Shown here one piece after another: positions 1 to 10,209 of a DNA stretch of 33,390 bases. The stretch's first letter is position 1, and every line of letters starts with the position of its first letter. Under the pieces are notes generated by a model, which worked only from the letters and a program-made list of their open reading frames with translations, did no database searches and was not told the DNA's origin. Origin of the DNA: Saccoglossus kowalevskii (taxonomy: Eukaryota > Hemichordata > Enteropneusta > Harrimaniidae); assembly GCF_000003605.2 (NCBI RefSeq), contig NW_003135342.1, positions 511,334-544,723 on the forward strand, written 5' to 3'. Made by a program: the position numbers and the translations under genes.

Positions 1-2780
1 TTTGTTTACCCTTAGTTGCCTGATTAAATACGATAAATAATGATGTTTTAATTATAAGTACTACGTATGGATTATTTGAACACACCAAATTGGGTTGGTT
101 TTGTCACGACACATGTAAAAGGGAACTGAAACCCTGATATTACGGCAATATGAACTACCAAAGCATTCATATTTTCGACGAACGACGTAATTTGTTATGC
201 TCCAGTTCCGGACAGTCACAGTATTCGGCCAGTGGCCGATCATATATGTTACACAATAGGTTAGACGGTTACTTCCGTTACAGAGAAATTTATCCAACTA
301 GCCACGTACTAATAGTTTCTTATTTTTGTGAAGCTGCTGACTTCAAGGAATATCTGAAAATTGAAAATAAAAATAAGTTCATGACGAATCTTATTCAATA
401 ATACTATTTCCTAGAAACAACTCCTAATGTTGCCTTGAGTGATTACAGCCATAACACGTGTTTTTGATTTGATGGTTAAACACCACGACCCTCAGTACAG
501 GCTCGTATCTGTACTCCAATATTTCAGGATTCGTTGCCGTACCAAGTGATTTTTATGCTAGTGCGAAGCGGTGTGCATGTAGGAGCGTCCAGTCTTGTTT
601 GCATATAGCTAGTGTCTTCAAATCTGATAAATAAGATATGGAAAAATTGGGGACAAAGGTCAAACTTACACCATATCTACTAAACAATATTTCTACACGG
701 TAAACACACGCAGTGCATGTAAACTTGGCACATATGTTAACCGTGCTAGCATTAACAAGACCCGACGACATTTTCGGGTAAAAGGTCGAGGTCATAGTAA
801 GTACTTTATTTGTAAAGTATATAACTCGAAGTGAAATATCTATGGTCTTCAAAGTTGGCACACGTTTGCCCATGTGCTTCACAACAGCTGTTTACATTTT
901 AGATACAAATGGCCAAATGTCAAAGTCACAGCATGTACTTATGTACTGATATATAACTACAAGGACTTCATCTACTAATTTTAATCTGAAACGACCATTA
1001 CCAGCGTTAAAATGTAGTTACCATAGTAATTTAATCATATCATAGCAAAGAACACAGCCCGTGTATACAACAAACATATACTGTACTATATAATAACTTT
1101 GCTTGCAGGGAAGACTAGTGGCCCAACATAAAATTTGATATCTAAGATAAACAATATATAACATTTTAAGTCAGTTATGTGCTGCATTGTCAGCGATTGA
1201 GGGAAGTAAGGGTGCATGGTAATCCTAATTTTAAATAATAAATAAAGTTCATAATGCACGCAGAATGACCTTTTGGCATCCCCACTTTATGGTTTTACGA
1301 TATATTTTTTTGAAAGGGTTGTTAAGAATCATATTCTGATTATTTCTAGTAGTTTCAGATGTGAATGATAATGTGATCATGCTATAAACCCCACGTACCT
1401 CGCTTACCGTTTTTAATTTCACCCAACCCGCAATTCAATGAACTTCACCGTTTTTTTTAAGTCTATTGGGAATTTTCCACGACATGTATGAAGGCCAGGG
1501 TTGAATTCACGTAGTTATTAGTGATCATGTCACAAATACATCAAATACACCATTTGTTCGTTTTTTCCAACCACAAAATATGTGAACGTAAGATAAGTAC
1601 ATAATTCAGAGAAATTGTGACGGGAAACATAATGAGTAGCTCTATTTGTGTTATTCATTCATGTCTCACTATAATAATAACATTGTCATTATAAATTGTT
1701 TTTCAAAGCATTACAATCGATTTTGTTGTTAATTATTTGTAACAACTTAAACTAGTAATTTCGTAAATGTTATTTTCTTGCTATTGGTTATAAGTGTCAA
1801 AGTAGAATATTACTAACATTATACCACGTTGCCCTATGAATGGACACAATTGACCATGTGTTATGTGAATGTGAAATGCGCATGGGATATTTAATATTAT
1901 TTCTCCCTAAAATTCTCCCTTTTAAATATAAAGCGCAAATATATTGATAGCTCCAATAAAACTGTTTTTAATCTCATGAGGATAAACTGACAGTAATCGG
2001 TGTGGAGACAGACGCTCTACGGAGTGTTGAAAACACGTTCAAAAATTTGGTTGCCGCGTTAGTTTGTGTTTAAAAAAACAAAAACAGGATATTAATCTCA
2101 CAATGTCAGATTTATTAAACTTGTTCCTCACCAAACACGACGGCTCGAAACAAATTAAAATCACTAAATTAGTTTAAATATAAATCGCATATTTGTAGAA
2201 TCCTACTTAATACATCTATATGAAACCTTAATTAGGTTTTAAAACAAATAATGTTTACAAATTTATTAGTATCATTCTGTTCATCAGATGTCGGGGAGCC
2301 GCCTTTCATGACAACCTCCCAATGAATAGACGCAGGATGATTACACTTCCTCTGCCCCAGGCAGTTCTGGTCACACCTTCGAATAAATTCGAGGTCAGTG
2401 GGGGAAACCCCTAATCTTGCAATACTCCTCCATTGCGGGATATAGAGCCCGAGTTCCACTGGTTGCCTACGACCACATTTACTCAAATAATAATAATCAT
2501 TTATATGATATGACTATGATATTTTCTCAAACATTAACTAATATTTTATTTTAAATAAATATTTTTAAAGTTAAACACAGTCAATAATTCACTTATAAGG
2601 AGTAGTGCGAAAGTACATATCTCGTATAATACGTGACATAATCTCGAGTCAAATAGCAATGAACCGAGATATTGACTTGAACGATGTAAATACACATATT
2701 CCTGATTTACTTATCTCTCTGTCTTTAGAAATAGAGTAAGTCTCACACATTTTTGACTGTCAGTTAACGCGTACTATGTG
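1..2780. other. Intergenic, no supportable gene
   Basis: AT-rich sequence with frequent stops in all frames. Two minus-strand open stretches (553-882 and 2232-2486) lack splice context, start context or a recognisable domain. The 553-882 stretch contains phrases of the 'tgacctcgacctttt' kind often seen in dispersed invertebrate repeats. The 2280-2470 stretch is locally GC-rich compared with its flanks and could be an old SINE or transposon piece. I see nothing definite in the rest. Confidence 0.5.
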
Positions 2781-2811
2781 TGGCTCACACTAGGTCACAA
2801 CTCAAGTATGC

Positions 2812-2822
2812 GGGGATTCCCC
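2812..2822. promoter_or_regulatory. Perfect kappaB (NF-kappaB) palindrome
   Basis: GGGGATTCCCC is a full match to the NF-kappaB/Rel consensus GGGRNWYYCC and is the form known from the MHC class I (H-2K) enhancer. It ends 18 bp before a TATA box, the usual place for a proximal activator site. Seen directly: the motif and its spacing. Inferred: Rel-dependent induction of the transcript starting near 2870. Confidence 0.6.
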
Positions 2823-2840
2823 TCACGGCGTTCAATAGTC

Positions 2841-2848
2841 TATATAAG
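2841..2848 (+). promoter_or_regulatory. TATA box of an unidentified gene
   Basis: TATATAAG lies 29 bp before an initiator-like TTCACTG (A at about 2870), the standard TATA-to-start distance. With the kappaB site just upstream and a GTAAGT donor downstream it forms a compact core promoter. The gene's later exons were not recognised. Confidence 0.55.
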
Positions 2849-2869
2849 AACTCGACTGCTTCTGTGTTC

Positions 2870-2911
2870 ACTGCTTGTGTGACAGTAACATTTATGATAT
2901 TTGATGTTTCA
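2870..2911 (+). other. Candidate first exon of a kappaB-driven gene
   Basis: From the inferred start site to a consensus donor (TTCA|GTAAGT at 2911/2912). It is mostly 5' UTR. An ATG at 2894 would give only MIFDVS before the splice. One later acceptor (ends 4053, preceded by a pyrimidine-poor tract) would extend this in phase 0 by 17 short codons to a stop, which is not convincing. No Ig-type exon was found between here and the gene A promoter, so the partner exons are unknown; it may be a non-coding leader. Confidence 0.3.
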
Positions 2912-4489
2912 GTAAGTGAATACATCGTAAAAAAGAAATAGCGCTATTTTATTCATTGACGAGAGAGGAAATATATTTATCAATCGCCATGTTTTCTTTA
3001 TGGTTATGATGTGTACGTTTTCCTTTACCTAAAACTGAAGTGAGCAGTCAGTGTACAACACATGTTTGGGCGTTGGGCGACTGCACCCACTCAAAAGACA
3101 AAGTTTAGCATATCGGGCTATTCAATAAACACGTAACATCGAGCCTCGGATGCAGCATTTTATTCGAACGATGATATATTCTGCATTCTATTAAATTACG
3201 TATTGACCGCGTGATCTAATATATTCACGTTTATTTACACGTTTTGTATCGCAATGTTTGTGTTCTCAATATTACATTAAACTTTGCTGAATATACTGTA
3301 AAATATTTTTTAGCTATCATGTTATTTTAACTAATTTCGGTAATTCAAGATGTCACTTATTTAAGATAAAGTCTATTCTCACAATGAGTTTGTTGGCACT
3401 TTAGCTAAATTAAGATTCTGTTAATTAATGCATGTAGTCAAATTCGGAATAAGGCTTTTAAGATACGGAATAAATACAAAAACAAATCACACGCAATTCG
3501 GATTCGTAAAATTAATAAATGATTGTGATAGAGATTGTCACACCCAGTTACTTCCCTGTTCTGTCGGAAGCCATATACGGGGAAAGTGGGTTGGGCTCTC
3601 ATCATGTAGTTGGAATTCCCCCAGCATAGTCTATGTAAGGTTTCGGTGGTGCATTGTTATTATGATTTCTAATTTGGAATGAATTCCATCTCTCGCTTTT
3701 ATACAAACACTGACACTAGACATTGGATGAATGAAGATTTCTGCGAACAAGTTGATATTGAAATAATGCTTCACATATATGCGAGTTTATATTACGAACG
3801 CACTTTTAGCTTACGTCTGTTATTTGAAAAACATAATTTCTAGACATCCGTCAAAAAATCTAAGTGTGAAACTGACAGTGAATTGAAATATTTTTACATA
3901 GTCAGTCATGATGTCAACGTTTCAATCTGCGTACATTCTGGATTGTGACGTCATCCCCATATTTTCTAAAAAATGACTCATTTGACGACTTTGCAATACC
4001 TTTGTTCACAGTTTAGAATATTATTATTTCCGTTATATATCGATAATTTCAGACATTCACCAACTTGTGTTTTGTCGCATATACCGAATCCGCCCTTTTT
4101 TAATTATCCCCAACCTCACATTGGCAGCGCAAGGGATTAGTTCCCCGATATATCTGTCACCGAGCTGTCATAAAATATGTAAAAATCCGCCAATAGAATT
4201 CCTTCCAAAATTATTAAAATGTTACGAATACAAATGAATACCGAAGGCTTGGAACATATAAAAATTACTACACTCGTTGAATAAATCCGATATCACACGG
4301 TCACTCATTGTACATCTATGTCCATATGTGACATTCCTGTTTTGTAAAACAGATATATAGGAGACTTCACCATCAATCACGATGTCACGTGACAAATAAT
4401 GCTTTTCGAAATATTTGTTCACACAGAGAGGCTAGTCATTCCAACTATAACAGACTTTCGCTTTACTTTTCCACAATTTAGAAAAAAAT
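2912..4489. other. Non-coding stretch
   Basis: No exon can be supported. An 84-codon open frame at 3428-3682 has no splice sites in suitable phase and no recognisable domain. A kappaB-consensus match on the minus strand at 3612-3621 lies far from any promoter and is at about the level expected by chance. Confidence 0.4.
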
Positions 4490-5695
4490 AGAATAGCGCA
4501 TTGAAATTGCCATTAGATAGGAAGATGGTCACACAGCCCTGTCATGTAGTTCCATACACGAATATGACTTCTGTGGCAAAATGCACTATGTGTCACAAGT
4601 GCACGAGCACTTGCAATTTGCACTTACAAAAAAAAAAAGTCCGGAGAGACAACAGTGAAAAAATAATTATACAGTACAGATTTAAAACTATGTAAAGGTG
4701 AAAAAAATATCAATATTACATTTAAATGAAATGTCATTAAATAATGTCATACACCTTAAAAGTGATGAATGCTTCCTGCAGTTGACTGATCCACAGTCAT
4801 GTTTAAAAAATAGTTTGCGTCTCAAACACATATTTAGAACATAAAAGTAAATATTGACAAGAATAGAAAGGCAGTCATAAGAAGAATTAACAAATTTGAA
4901 TTTTATATAAAATAAGAAGATCAAGAATAGTTCTCCTATTAGATAAAAGTGGAATGTCAAAACGTTTGCAATAAATAGGATAACATGAAATACTACAATG
5001 CACACGTAATTTTTTACATAAATATTTAACAAATTTGAATTCCACATAGATGAGGGGACCACACCATAGAGCCATATTCAAGAACAGATATGACATAAAC
5101 AAGATACAAAGAAATAATTACAGAAATATCATTAAAGCTATAACAAGAACGTTTAATAAAACCCATAGATTTTAAGGCTCTAGAAACAATAGAATTGATA
5201 TGGCAGGTTAGAAGTCAAATAGACAGCCAAGTCTTTATGATGGAAACTTGCTGTAAAGGTATATCTTTGATAGAATAGTTATAGCTTGAAATAGGTGATA
5301 AATTTACACTTCTCTAAATTGAGTGATAATTTCCAAAGGTCGCACCACTCTACAAACTTATTAAGATCAGTTAGCAAAGTGTGACTGTCAGTTGGAGATG
5401 TAATAGACCTATACAGCATGGTATCGTCAGCGTAAATACTAGATTGGCAGAGATATCAGGGTAGGTGATGTTATTAATATACATAACAAAAAACAAAGGC
5501 CCCAGGAGTGACCCCTGTGGTACACCAGACAATGCGGGAAACCATTTAGACACGTGACCACCCGAAACTACACCCTGCTGCCTATAACTTGGGTACGATG
5601 ATAACCAATGATGTAAACTACCGCAAATACCAAGTTTAAAGGCCTTGTGGAGTAGCAGTGGGTGGCACACAGTGTCGAAAGCGATTCAAATAACC
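4490..5695 (-). mobile_element. Decayed non-LTR retrotransposon (Jockey/CR1-like LINE), 3' part
   Basis: Read on the minus strand. Residues at 5371-5670 include SGVPQGSLLGPLFF, the classic motif of LINE reverse transcriptases. Codons for the catalytic YADD follow at 5423-5434 but in a different frame, so a frameshift separates them. Further on come typical thumb phrases (LEYGSMVWSPH, near 5050-5100), then more frame changes and an AT-rich 3' tail ending in AATGCGCTAT near 4492. The endonuclease and the N-terminal half are absent. The copy is 5'-truncated and dead; the same tail stands alone at 21905-22072. The clade assignment is from motif style only. Confidence 0.8.
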
Positions 5696-6344
5696 ATCAA
5701 GCATTATGAGAACTACTGTATTCACGTACTCGTAAAATGTTGTGGAAAGTCGAAAACCTTGTTAAAATTATAAACCAGTATACTAAAATGATTGATTTAG
5801 GGACATCATTAGGACAAGGTGTGTTCTTGAACCGGAAGGGCAAAATTATGCAATAAATTAACTAATAATCAGATTTTCTAAAATAATTGTATTTTCATTT
5901 TGAAACTATATTGTCATGAATCCGATTTCCTCGTCAGTTGGAATAAATTTTAAATTGTAATGAATATCAAATTTCCGATTTTGTCACGTTAATCTTTTCA
6001 CCACCAGAATTGTTTCATATATTCTTTAATATTACTGGGAACGAGCCCTAATTTTGGAGCCAACTGACAAACGTTTTCACTCAAAACATTGGGCTATTTT
6101 TGCCCCAATTTTTTAAAGGAAAATGCAGACTATAAACGGGATAGGAAAATAGGGAACTGGTGGAGAAAAGGATAAACCACGATTTAAAAAAAAATGCCAA
6201 TCTGATCAAACAATTATAGATAAATGTGAAAAATTTTGGTCTATAATTTTGGCGGGAAAACATGTCGTTCAGCTGAAAGTGTCAAAGTCTATTATGTGTA
6301 ACAAATTAAGTTTTGCAATTGAACCATTAGAATGAATCTTTGAT
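5696..6344. other. Non-coding stretch
   Basis: AT-rich, with no splice-bounded open frame and no repeat recognised. The only listed-size open frame, 60 codons on the minus strand at 6081-6263, is low-complexity and phenylalanine-rich. Confidence 0.4.
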
Positions 6345-6509
6345 TTAAAGCGGGAGGATCGTCACCTGCGCACGCGCGAGAATTGAGTCCCAAGCGACGA
6401 TAACAACACACGCTAAAAACGCAAAGTCTCATGGGTGGACGCTTGTTTGTAAACAATGACACGCTATGTTTATCTGACGCATGCGCAGGTTACAACTCCC
6501 CCGCTTTAA
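6345..6509 (-). mobile_element. TTAA-flanked MITE, family 1, complete
   Basis: A 165-bp element with TTAA at both ends and imperfect terminal inverted repeats beginning TTAAAGCGGG. It lies in reverse orientation to most copies in this window. It contains the NRF-1-type 12-mer TGCGCACGCGCG at 6367-6378 and TGTTTAC-like forkhead cores. No coding capacity. The TTAA flank is the known target of piggyBac-superfamily transposases; assignment to that superfamily is inferred. Confidence 0.85.
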
Positions 6510-7393
6510 ACTCTCAAATTGCGAACACAATTGTCCCGCCACGTTTTAACAAGGGCGACACAATAAACACAGAATAATAAGATTGACGTTTTAAAAAAAC
6601 TAATGCAATAACTCAAACAAAGCTACATAAACAAATTACGAGATCAAACTGTAGTGTCAAACTCCATATCTTAATTTGTTCAGGTTGAAACAGTGGAAGT
6701 GGAAGAATGCTTAATGAGTTTGCAAATTAGGTCAAGAAATGTATATCGATTATAACCGAACTCTATTTCGTTTAGTTGTGCGATAGATAGTATTGTCTGA
6801 CAGACACACAGAAACATTCTTCTATGCACGATACGTTCAGCTATAATACCACATTTGTTAACGTTGGAAGAACGGTTAATTGAAGGTCAAAGTAACATCT
6901 TTAAACTCTACATTTACTGGTACCACCCATAACAATGACTCATCACAGACGCTAAAGGTGAAATGAACAACGTCATCCATGTTTAGCCTAAACTCGTAAA
7001 AGGTTTATCAACTAAATCGAACATTTGTTGAAATGACTTCATACACAACACATAAACATATGCATTTTCGGTTTCAAGACAACTGCCACCCCCTCTGGCG
7101 GATATTTACCCCCCATCCCACTGTGTTAAAACTCCACAAAAGTATTAATTTTCAGCCAAAGCATTTTTTTAGTGGGGTGCAGTATTATTTACTAAAGAGT
7201 TCACGATCCATTGACCCCCTACTACTAAATCCATTGAAACAATAGTACACACTTAATCGTTAACGAGACATAACATCAATGACACAATATCAAAGAACAC
7301 AATGTCTGAACAAATTACCAATATTATTGTTCTTTTAATATAGCAAACCATGGTTTGTAAGTGAATAATGCATTCCTCTGATTCCCTGCATGG
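6510..7393. other. Non-coding stretch upstream of gene A
   Basis: No exon or repeat copy recognised. A 70-codon frame at 7033-7245 has no support. The last part probably contributes to the gene A upstream region. Confidence 0.35.
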
Positions 7394-7438
7394 TGACGTC
7401 AATAGCTAATCAGGTCGATGATGACCGGGGATAGTCCC
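7394..7438. promoter_or_regulatory. Gene A proximal control sites: CRE and kappaB-like
   Basis: TGACGTCA at 7394-7401 is a perfect cAMP-response element (CREB/ATF). GGGATAGTCCC at 7428-7438 has kappaB half-sites around a non-standard centre. Both lie within 80 bp upstream of the TATA box at 7471. The motifs are seen directly; use by CREB/ATF or Rel factors is inferred. Confidence 0.4.
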
Positions 7439-7470
7439 TTAGAAGTAAATATAACCTAGTATTGGGAGCC

Positions 7471-7478
7471 TATAAAAA
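7471..7478 (+). promoter_or_regulatory. TATA box of gene A
   Basis: TATAAAAA lies 80 bp before the ATG at 7551. A start near 7500 would give a 5' UTR of about 50 nt. It is the only good TATA box close to this signal-peptide exon. Confidence 0.6.
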
Positions 7479-7550
7479 CCAGTTAGCTCTCGCTTTTCTT
7501 TTAGACAAACATTGCTCAATTACAGGTGGTTGTTACTCTACAAGTGCAAA

Positions 7551-7617
7551 ATGATTCCAACGTTGGTGTTTCTTTGGATGGAAGGAATGATCTGTCTGTT
7601 TGTATCAATATTTCTAG
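7551..7617 (+). CDS. Gene A exon 1: signal peptide
   Basis: Encodes MIPTLVFLWMEG followed by ten hydrophobic residues, then stops after one nucleotide of the next codon at a consensus donor (CTAG|GTAAGC). The phase-1 exit matches the entry of exon 2. The start was chosen as the ATG nearest downstream of the TATA box that opens a hydrophobic leader. Confidence 0.6.
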
Positions 7618-9981
7618 GTAAGCTATGTGTTTGGCATTTTAAACACGAACTTCTTAAAGTTTTATTGCCATCGACATTCTGTTTAATGCTTAGGGCATGT
7701 TAAAGAGCGGTAGTCGTTGCTCCGCGTCCTGTTCGATACGGGAATCAGAGCAACGTATACAACGAGTGTAAAATACATTGTTTGTTTACATGAAATTCGA
7801 ACAGGTGCTGTGCGACGACTACCTTTAAGTAATACGTGTATGCGCAATATAATGAAAGCAATAGTTTCGGTTATTCGCAAAACATCTGTGTTTTTGCAGA
7901 TAGCATAAATCATTTCCATGGATTCATTTCTGATTGAGTTTTCAGCTCTGTTTTGTCATGACGTCACCGAGTTTTTTGTTCGACGACCAAAGCCTGCAGG
8001 CCATTAGCCAGGAATTTGCAACTGCCAGTCCCCCAAAAAATCAACATCATGAAAATGTAGATGGTTTTGGATAGATTTTGGTAAAATTATCAAACAACAA
8101 TTGGGAAAAAAACAAAACAGAAAAATGGGAAAAAGTTGCCAGTCCAAAATCAAAGTTGTCTGTCCGTTTGGTGGGTCGACTGGTGGTGGCTGGCTATTCA
8201 TGTTATCGCAGCATCTGGGCGAAATTACGTACGTGTTTGTCGATCCCCATGCGCAGGTGACGACTCCCCTGCTTTATTTGACCCCAGAAGTATACTACTT
8301 CTTTCTCTCATTTGCAATTTACACATAGCTATGAAGACCAGTTTAAAACGTGGGAGTCGTCACCTGCGCATGCGTCAGATGGCCATAGCGTGTCGATGTT
8401 TACAAACAAGCGTTAACCCATGATCCTTTGCGTTTTTACCGTGTGTTGTTATCGTCGCTTGGGACTCAATTCCCGCGCGTGCGCAGGTGACGACCCTCCC
8501 GCTTTAAATTTAGATTTCATGAGAACCCACACTATAAAGCAACACGACTAAAACAAATAATTACTCACATCCCTGTAATTAACAAATTTTAGAATCATAT
8601 TTTTTGTTGCATTCAACAGTAGCTGCCGGGACAAGGGCTGATTTAACACCCAAACGTCCACTCAGGCTAGCACCTGACAATGTTGTCTACACGGCAACTC
8701 TCAATCGTCCATTCACTATGGCGGTGTCCATGGCAGTCGATAGACTGCGTAGAACGGATGATATCATAGTGGGGGTGGAGGATGCAGACAGTGTGTTAAT
8801 TCGCAGATACAGCGACAGAGACGATAAAGAATCGTGCACACCCAGCAACTGCGTGTTTGTGCACCGCAGCAGGAAGCACGTTACAGTGGAATTCCAGCTA
8901 TTGAATGTGAAAGAGCCGGATTTAGGCCCCCGGCGAATTGACATTTTGATCAAACCGAGGATGAAACGGAGAAATATGACTCATGGCATTGGACATTTTA
9001 CCTTACAGACGAATGGTAAGGATCTCCCACAATTCAAAGTTATAAAGCGCGGTAGTCTCGCGCTGCGCAAGTGCGACATTTGTGTTGATAAACATTGATT
9101 TCCCACAATCCAATGCGTTCTTCAAATGGAAATCACAAGTATGAGGTTTGACCTGGGCGCGTCTTGCACTGATTACCGACGGTGACTCCTTCGATACCTT
9201 CCAATCACATGAAAATTGCCTAATTAAAGCTTGGAAACGTCTCAGTTTGTACTCGTTGATCAGTCAAAGTCGCCACCTTTGTTTATATGAGACCCACATA
9301 TCTCGCACATGCGCAGCGCGATGACTACCGCGCTTTAATATACCATATACAGTAACACGACTTGTTAAGGCCACCGGCGTGACGATCGGTCATATTTTTT
9401 TATTTTAATTTTACCTTTATTCTTTGTTCACAGAAACCGAAAAGAAACGTTCCTGTTTATAACTGGGGCACACGTAATTGCACTACAAAGCTGTTACAGG
9501 CCATGGGTTATGTTATGATCACCATCGTAAGGAGATTTGACTTAAAAAAACAAAAAAACAGTATTATAAAAAAAAAACATTCGTGAAAAGCCAGTGAGTG
9601 GTTAAAGCGAGGGAGTCGTCACCTGCGCATGCGTCAGATGGCCATAGCGTGTCATTTTTTACGAACAAGCGTCTACCCATGAACCTTTGCGTTTTTAGCG
9701 TGTGTTTTTATCGTCGCTTGGGACTCAATTCCCGCGCGTGCGCAAGTGACGACCCTCCCGCTTTAACTCCAACTCCTTCAAAGGAGCATTAAAGTCCGTG
9801 TGCATGGAACTAATTCATGATATTCATTGAGTATTACAATGTGTTTTTAGAAGTAGCATGTATTCCCTGTCTAATATTTACTATTATACTAACGATAGTT
9901 CCAGTATGTCGAAGTTCGACTTTGTCAAAATCTGCACATAAAGTCAATGCAATGAGGAGCTCAAGAAGACAAACAAGCTGA
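7551..9981 (+). CDS. Gene A: small secreted protein with one atypical Ig-like domain (three exons)
   Basis: Model: exons 7551-7617, 8620-9015 and 9905-9981. Spliced length is 540 nt, giving 179 residues and a stop, and both introns are phase 1. Residues 1-22 form a hydrophobic leader. Residues 23-154 hold one Ig-like domain with a C95-x4-C100 pair, an HRSRK motif at 104-108 and DLGP at 123-126; it lacks the DxGxYxC cysteine of a normal Ig domain. The last 25 residues are basic and Ser/Arg-rich with no membrane segment, so the product should be secreted. A TATA box lies upstream and AATAAA 35 nt after the stop. Introns carry four TTAA elements. The domain is paralogous to the one at 19423-19770 near gene B. 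Function unknown; the promoter and neighbours suggest an immune or recognition role (inference). No transcript evidence. Confidence 0.65.
7700..7828 (+). mobile_element. TTAA-flanked MITE, family 2, in gene A intron 1
   Basis: A 129-bp element with TTAA at each end and terminal inverted repeats starting TTAAAGAGCGGTAGTCGT. The internal part (cgtatacaacgagtgtaaaa...catgaaattcg) recurs in the copies at 10095 and 21269 and, decayed, near 12676. Confidence 0.8.
8246..8275 (-). mobile_element. Solo end of a family 1 element
   Basis: CATGCGCAGGTGACGACTCC plus CCTGCTTTA is a clean outer arm of family 1 in reverse orientation, without the remaining 130 bp of the element. It could be a fragment left by deletion, or the terminus of a different, longer element sharing the arm. 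Confidence 0.6.
8343..8507 (+). mobile_element. TTAA-flanked MITE, family 1, in gene A intron 1
   Basis: Complete 165-bp copy ending 112 bp before the gene A domain exon. The left TTAA is followed by a slightly altered arm (AACGTGGGAGTCGTC), while the right arm is intact. A perfect NRF-1 motif lies at 8474-8485 and a TGTTTAC core near 8397-8403. Confidence 0.85.
8620..9015 (+). CDS. Gene A exon 2: atypical C-x4-C Ig-like domain
   Basis: 132 codons, phase 1 at both ends (acceptor ...TTCAACAG|TA, donor GAATG|GTAAGG), the classic symmetric Ig-domain exon. It starts with a basic linker (TPKRPLRLAPD), then beta-strand-like segments. The core reads C-TPSN-C-VFVHRSRK-HVTVEF and ends NVKEPDLGPRRIDILIK. 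The position of the D-x-G turn matches an Ig F strand, but the following cysteine is missing and the only cysteine pair is C-x4-C. About 40% of positions match the 19423-19770 domain by eye. No family name is claimed. Confidence 0.7.
9040..9338 (+). mobile_element. TTAA-type element, family 3, in gene A intron 2
   Basis: About 299 bp. The left end is ttataaagcgcggtagtctc (flank altered to TTAT) and the right end ...gatgactaccgcgctttaa. The termini match families 1 and 2 but the inside is different (contains gacctgggcgcg and ttccaatcac). A second, 5'-truncated copy is at 22966-23217. Confidence 0.75.
9602..9766 (+). mobile_element. TTAA-flanked MITE, family 1, in gene A intron 2
   Basis: Complete 165-bp copy with intact TTAA on both sides. 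Perfect NRF-1 motif at 9733-9744. The internal TGTTTAC of other copies has changed to 'ttttttacgaac'. Confidence 0.85.
9905..9981 (+). CDS. Gene A exon 3: basic C-terminal tail and stop
   Basis: The acceptor TTCCAG|TA is preceded by a textbook branch-point sequence (actaac) about 16 nt upstream. Entry in phase 1 gives V-CRSSTLSKSAHKVNAM then RSSRRQTS and TGA. It is Ser/Arg/Lys-rich with no hydrophobic stretch, so there is no membrane anchor. It is short and has no conserved domain, so the exon rests on splice sites, phase and the poly(A) signal that follows. Confidence 0.5.
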
Positions 9982-10015
9982 CTATTGTTGTGGCCTGAGA
10001 TGCAACGATCAATGC

Positions 10016-10021
10016 AATAAA
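10016..10021 (+). terminator. Poly(A) signal of gene A
   Basis: AATAAA 35 nt after the stop codon at 9979-9981, a suitable distance for a short 3' UTR. Confidence 0.5.
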
Positions 10022-10094
10022 AATGTAAATTGTGATTTAGGCCAGTTAAAAATGTGCGCCGATTTTAGGAAACAAATTGGCAAGATATATTATC

Positions 10095-10209
10095 TTAAAG
10101 GGCGGTGGTCGTCGCGCCGCGTTCTATTCGATATGGGACTCAAAGCGACGTATACAACGCCAGTACATGAAATTCGAACACGCGCTGCACGACGAACACC
10201 GCCATTTAA
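10095..10209 (+). mobile_element. TTAA-flanked MITE, family 2
   Basis: A 115-bp copy just downstream of gene A with TTAA at both ends. The left arm is TTAAAGGGCGGTGGTCGTCG. Compared with the 21269 copy it has lost the 'aaaatacattgtttatt' middle. Confidence 0.8.

Noticed and set aside
553-882. 109-codon reverse frame
   Set aside because: No domain, no splice context, and repeat-like phrases; likely chance or an old repeat.
2232-2486. 84-codon reverse frame with protein-like composition (CDQNCLGQRKCNHP)
   Set aside because: No acceptor or donor in suitable phase was found and no family recognised; it may be a repeat fragment. Left unannotated.
4688-5102. Two overlapping reverse-strand frames of 71 and 124 codons
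   Set aside because: They are frames within the decayed LINE and its AT-rich tail, with no separate coding evidence.
9598-9792. Open frame resembling that at 32226-32594 (both read HASDGHSVS and RACA..DDPPAL)
   Set aside because: Both are translations of family 1 MITE copies; the shared peptide reflects the repeat, not a gene.
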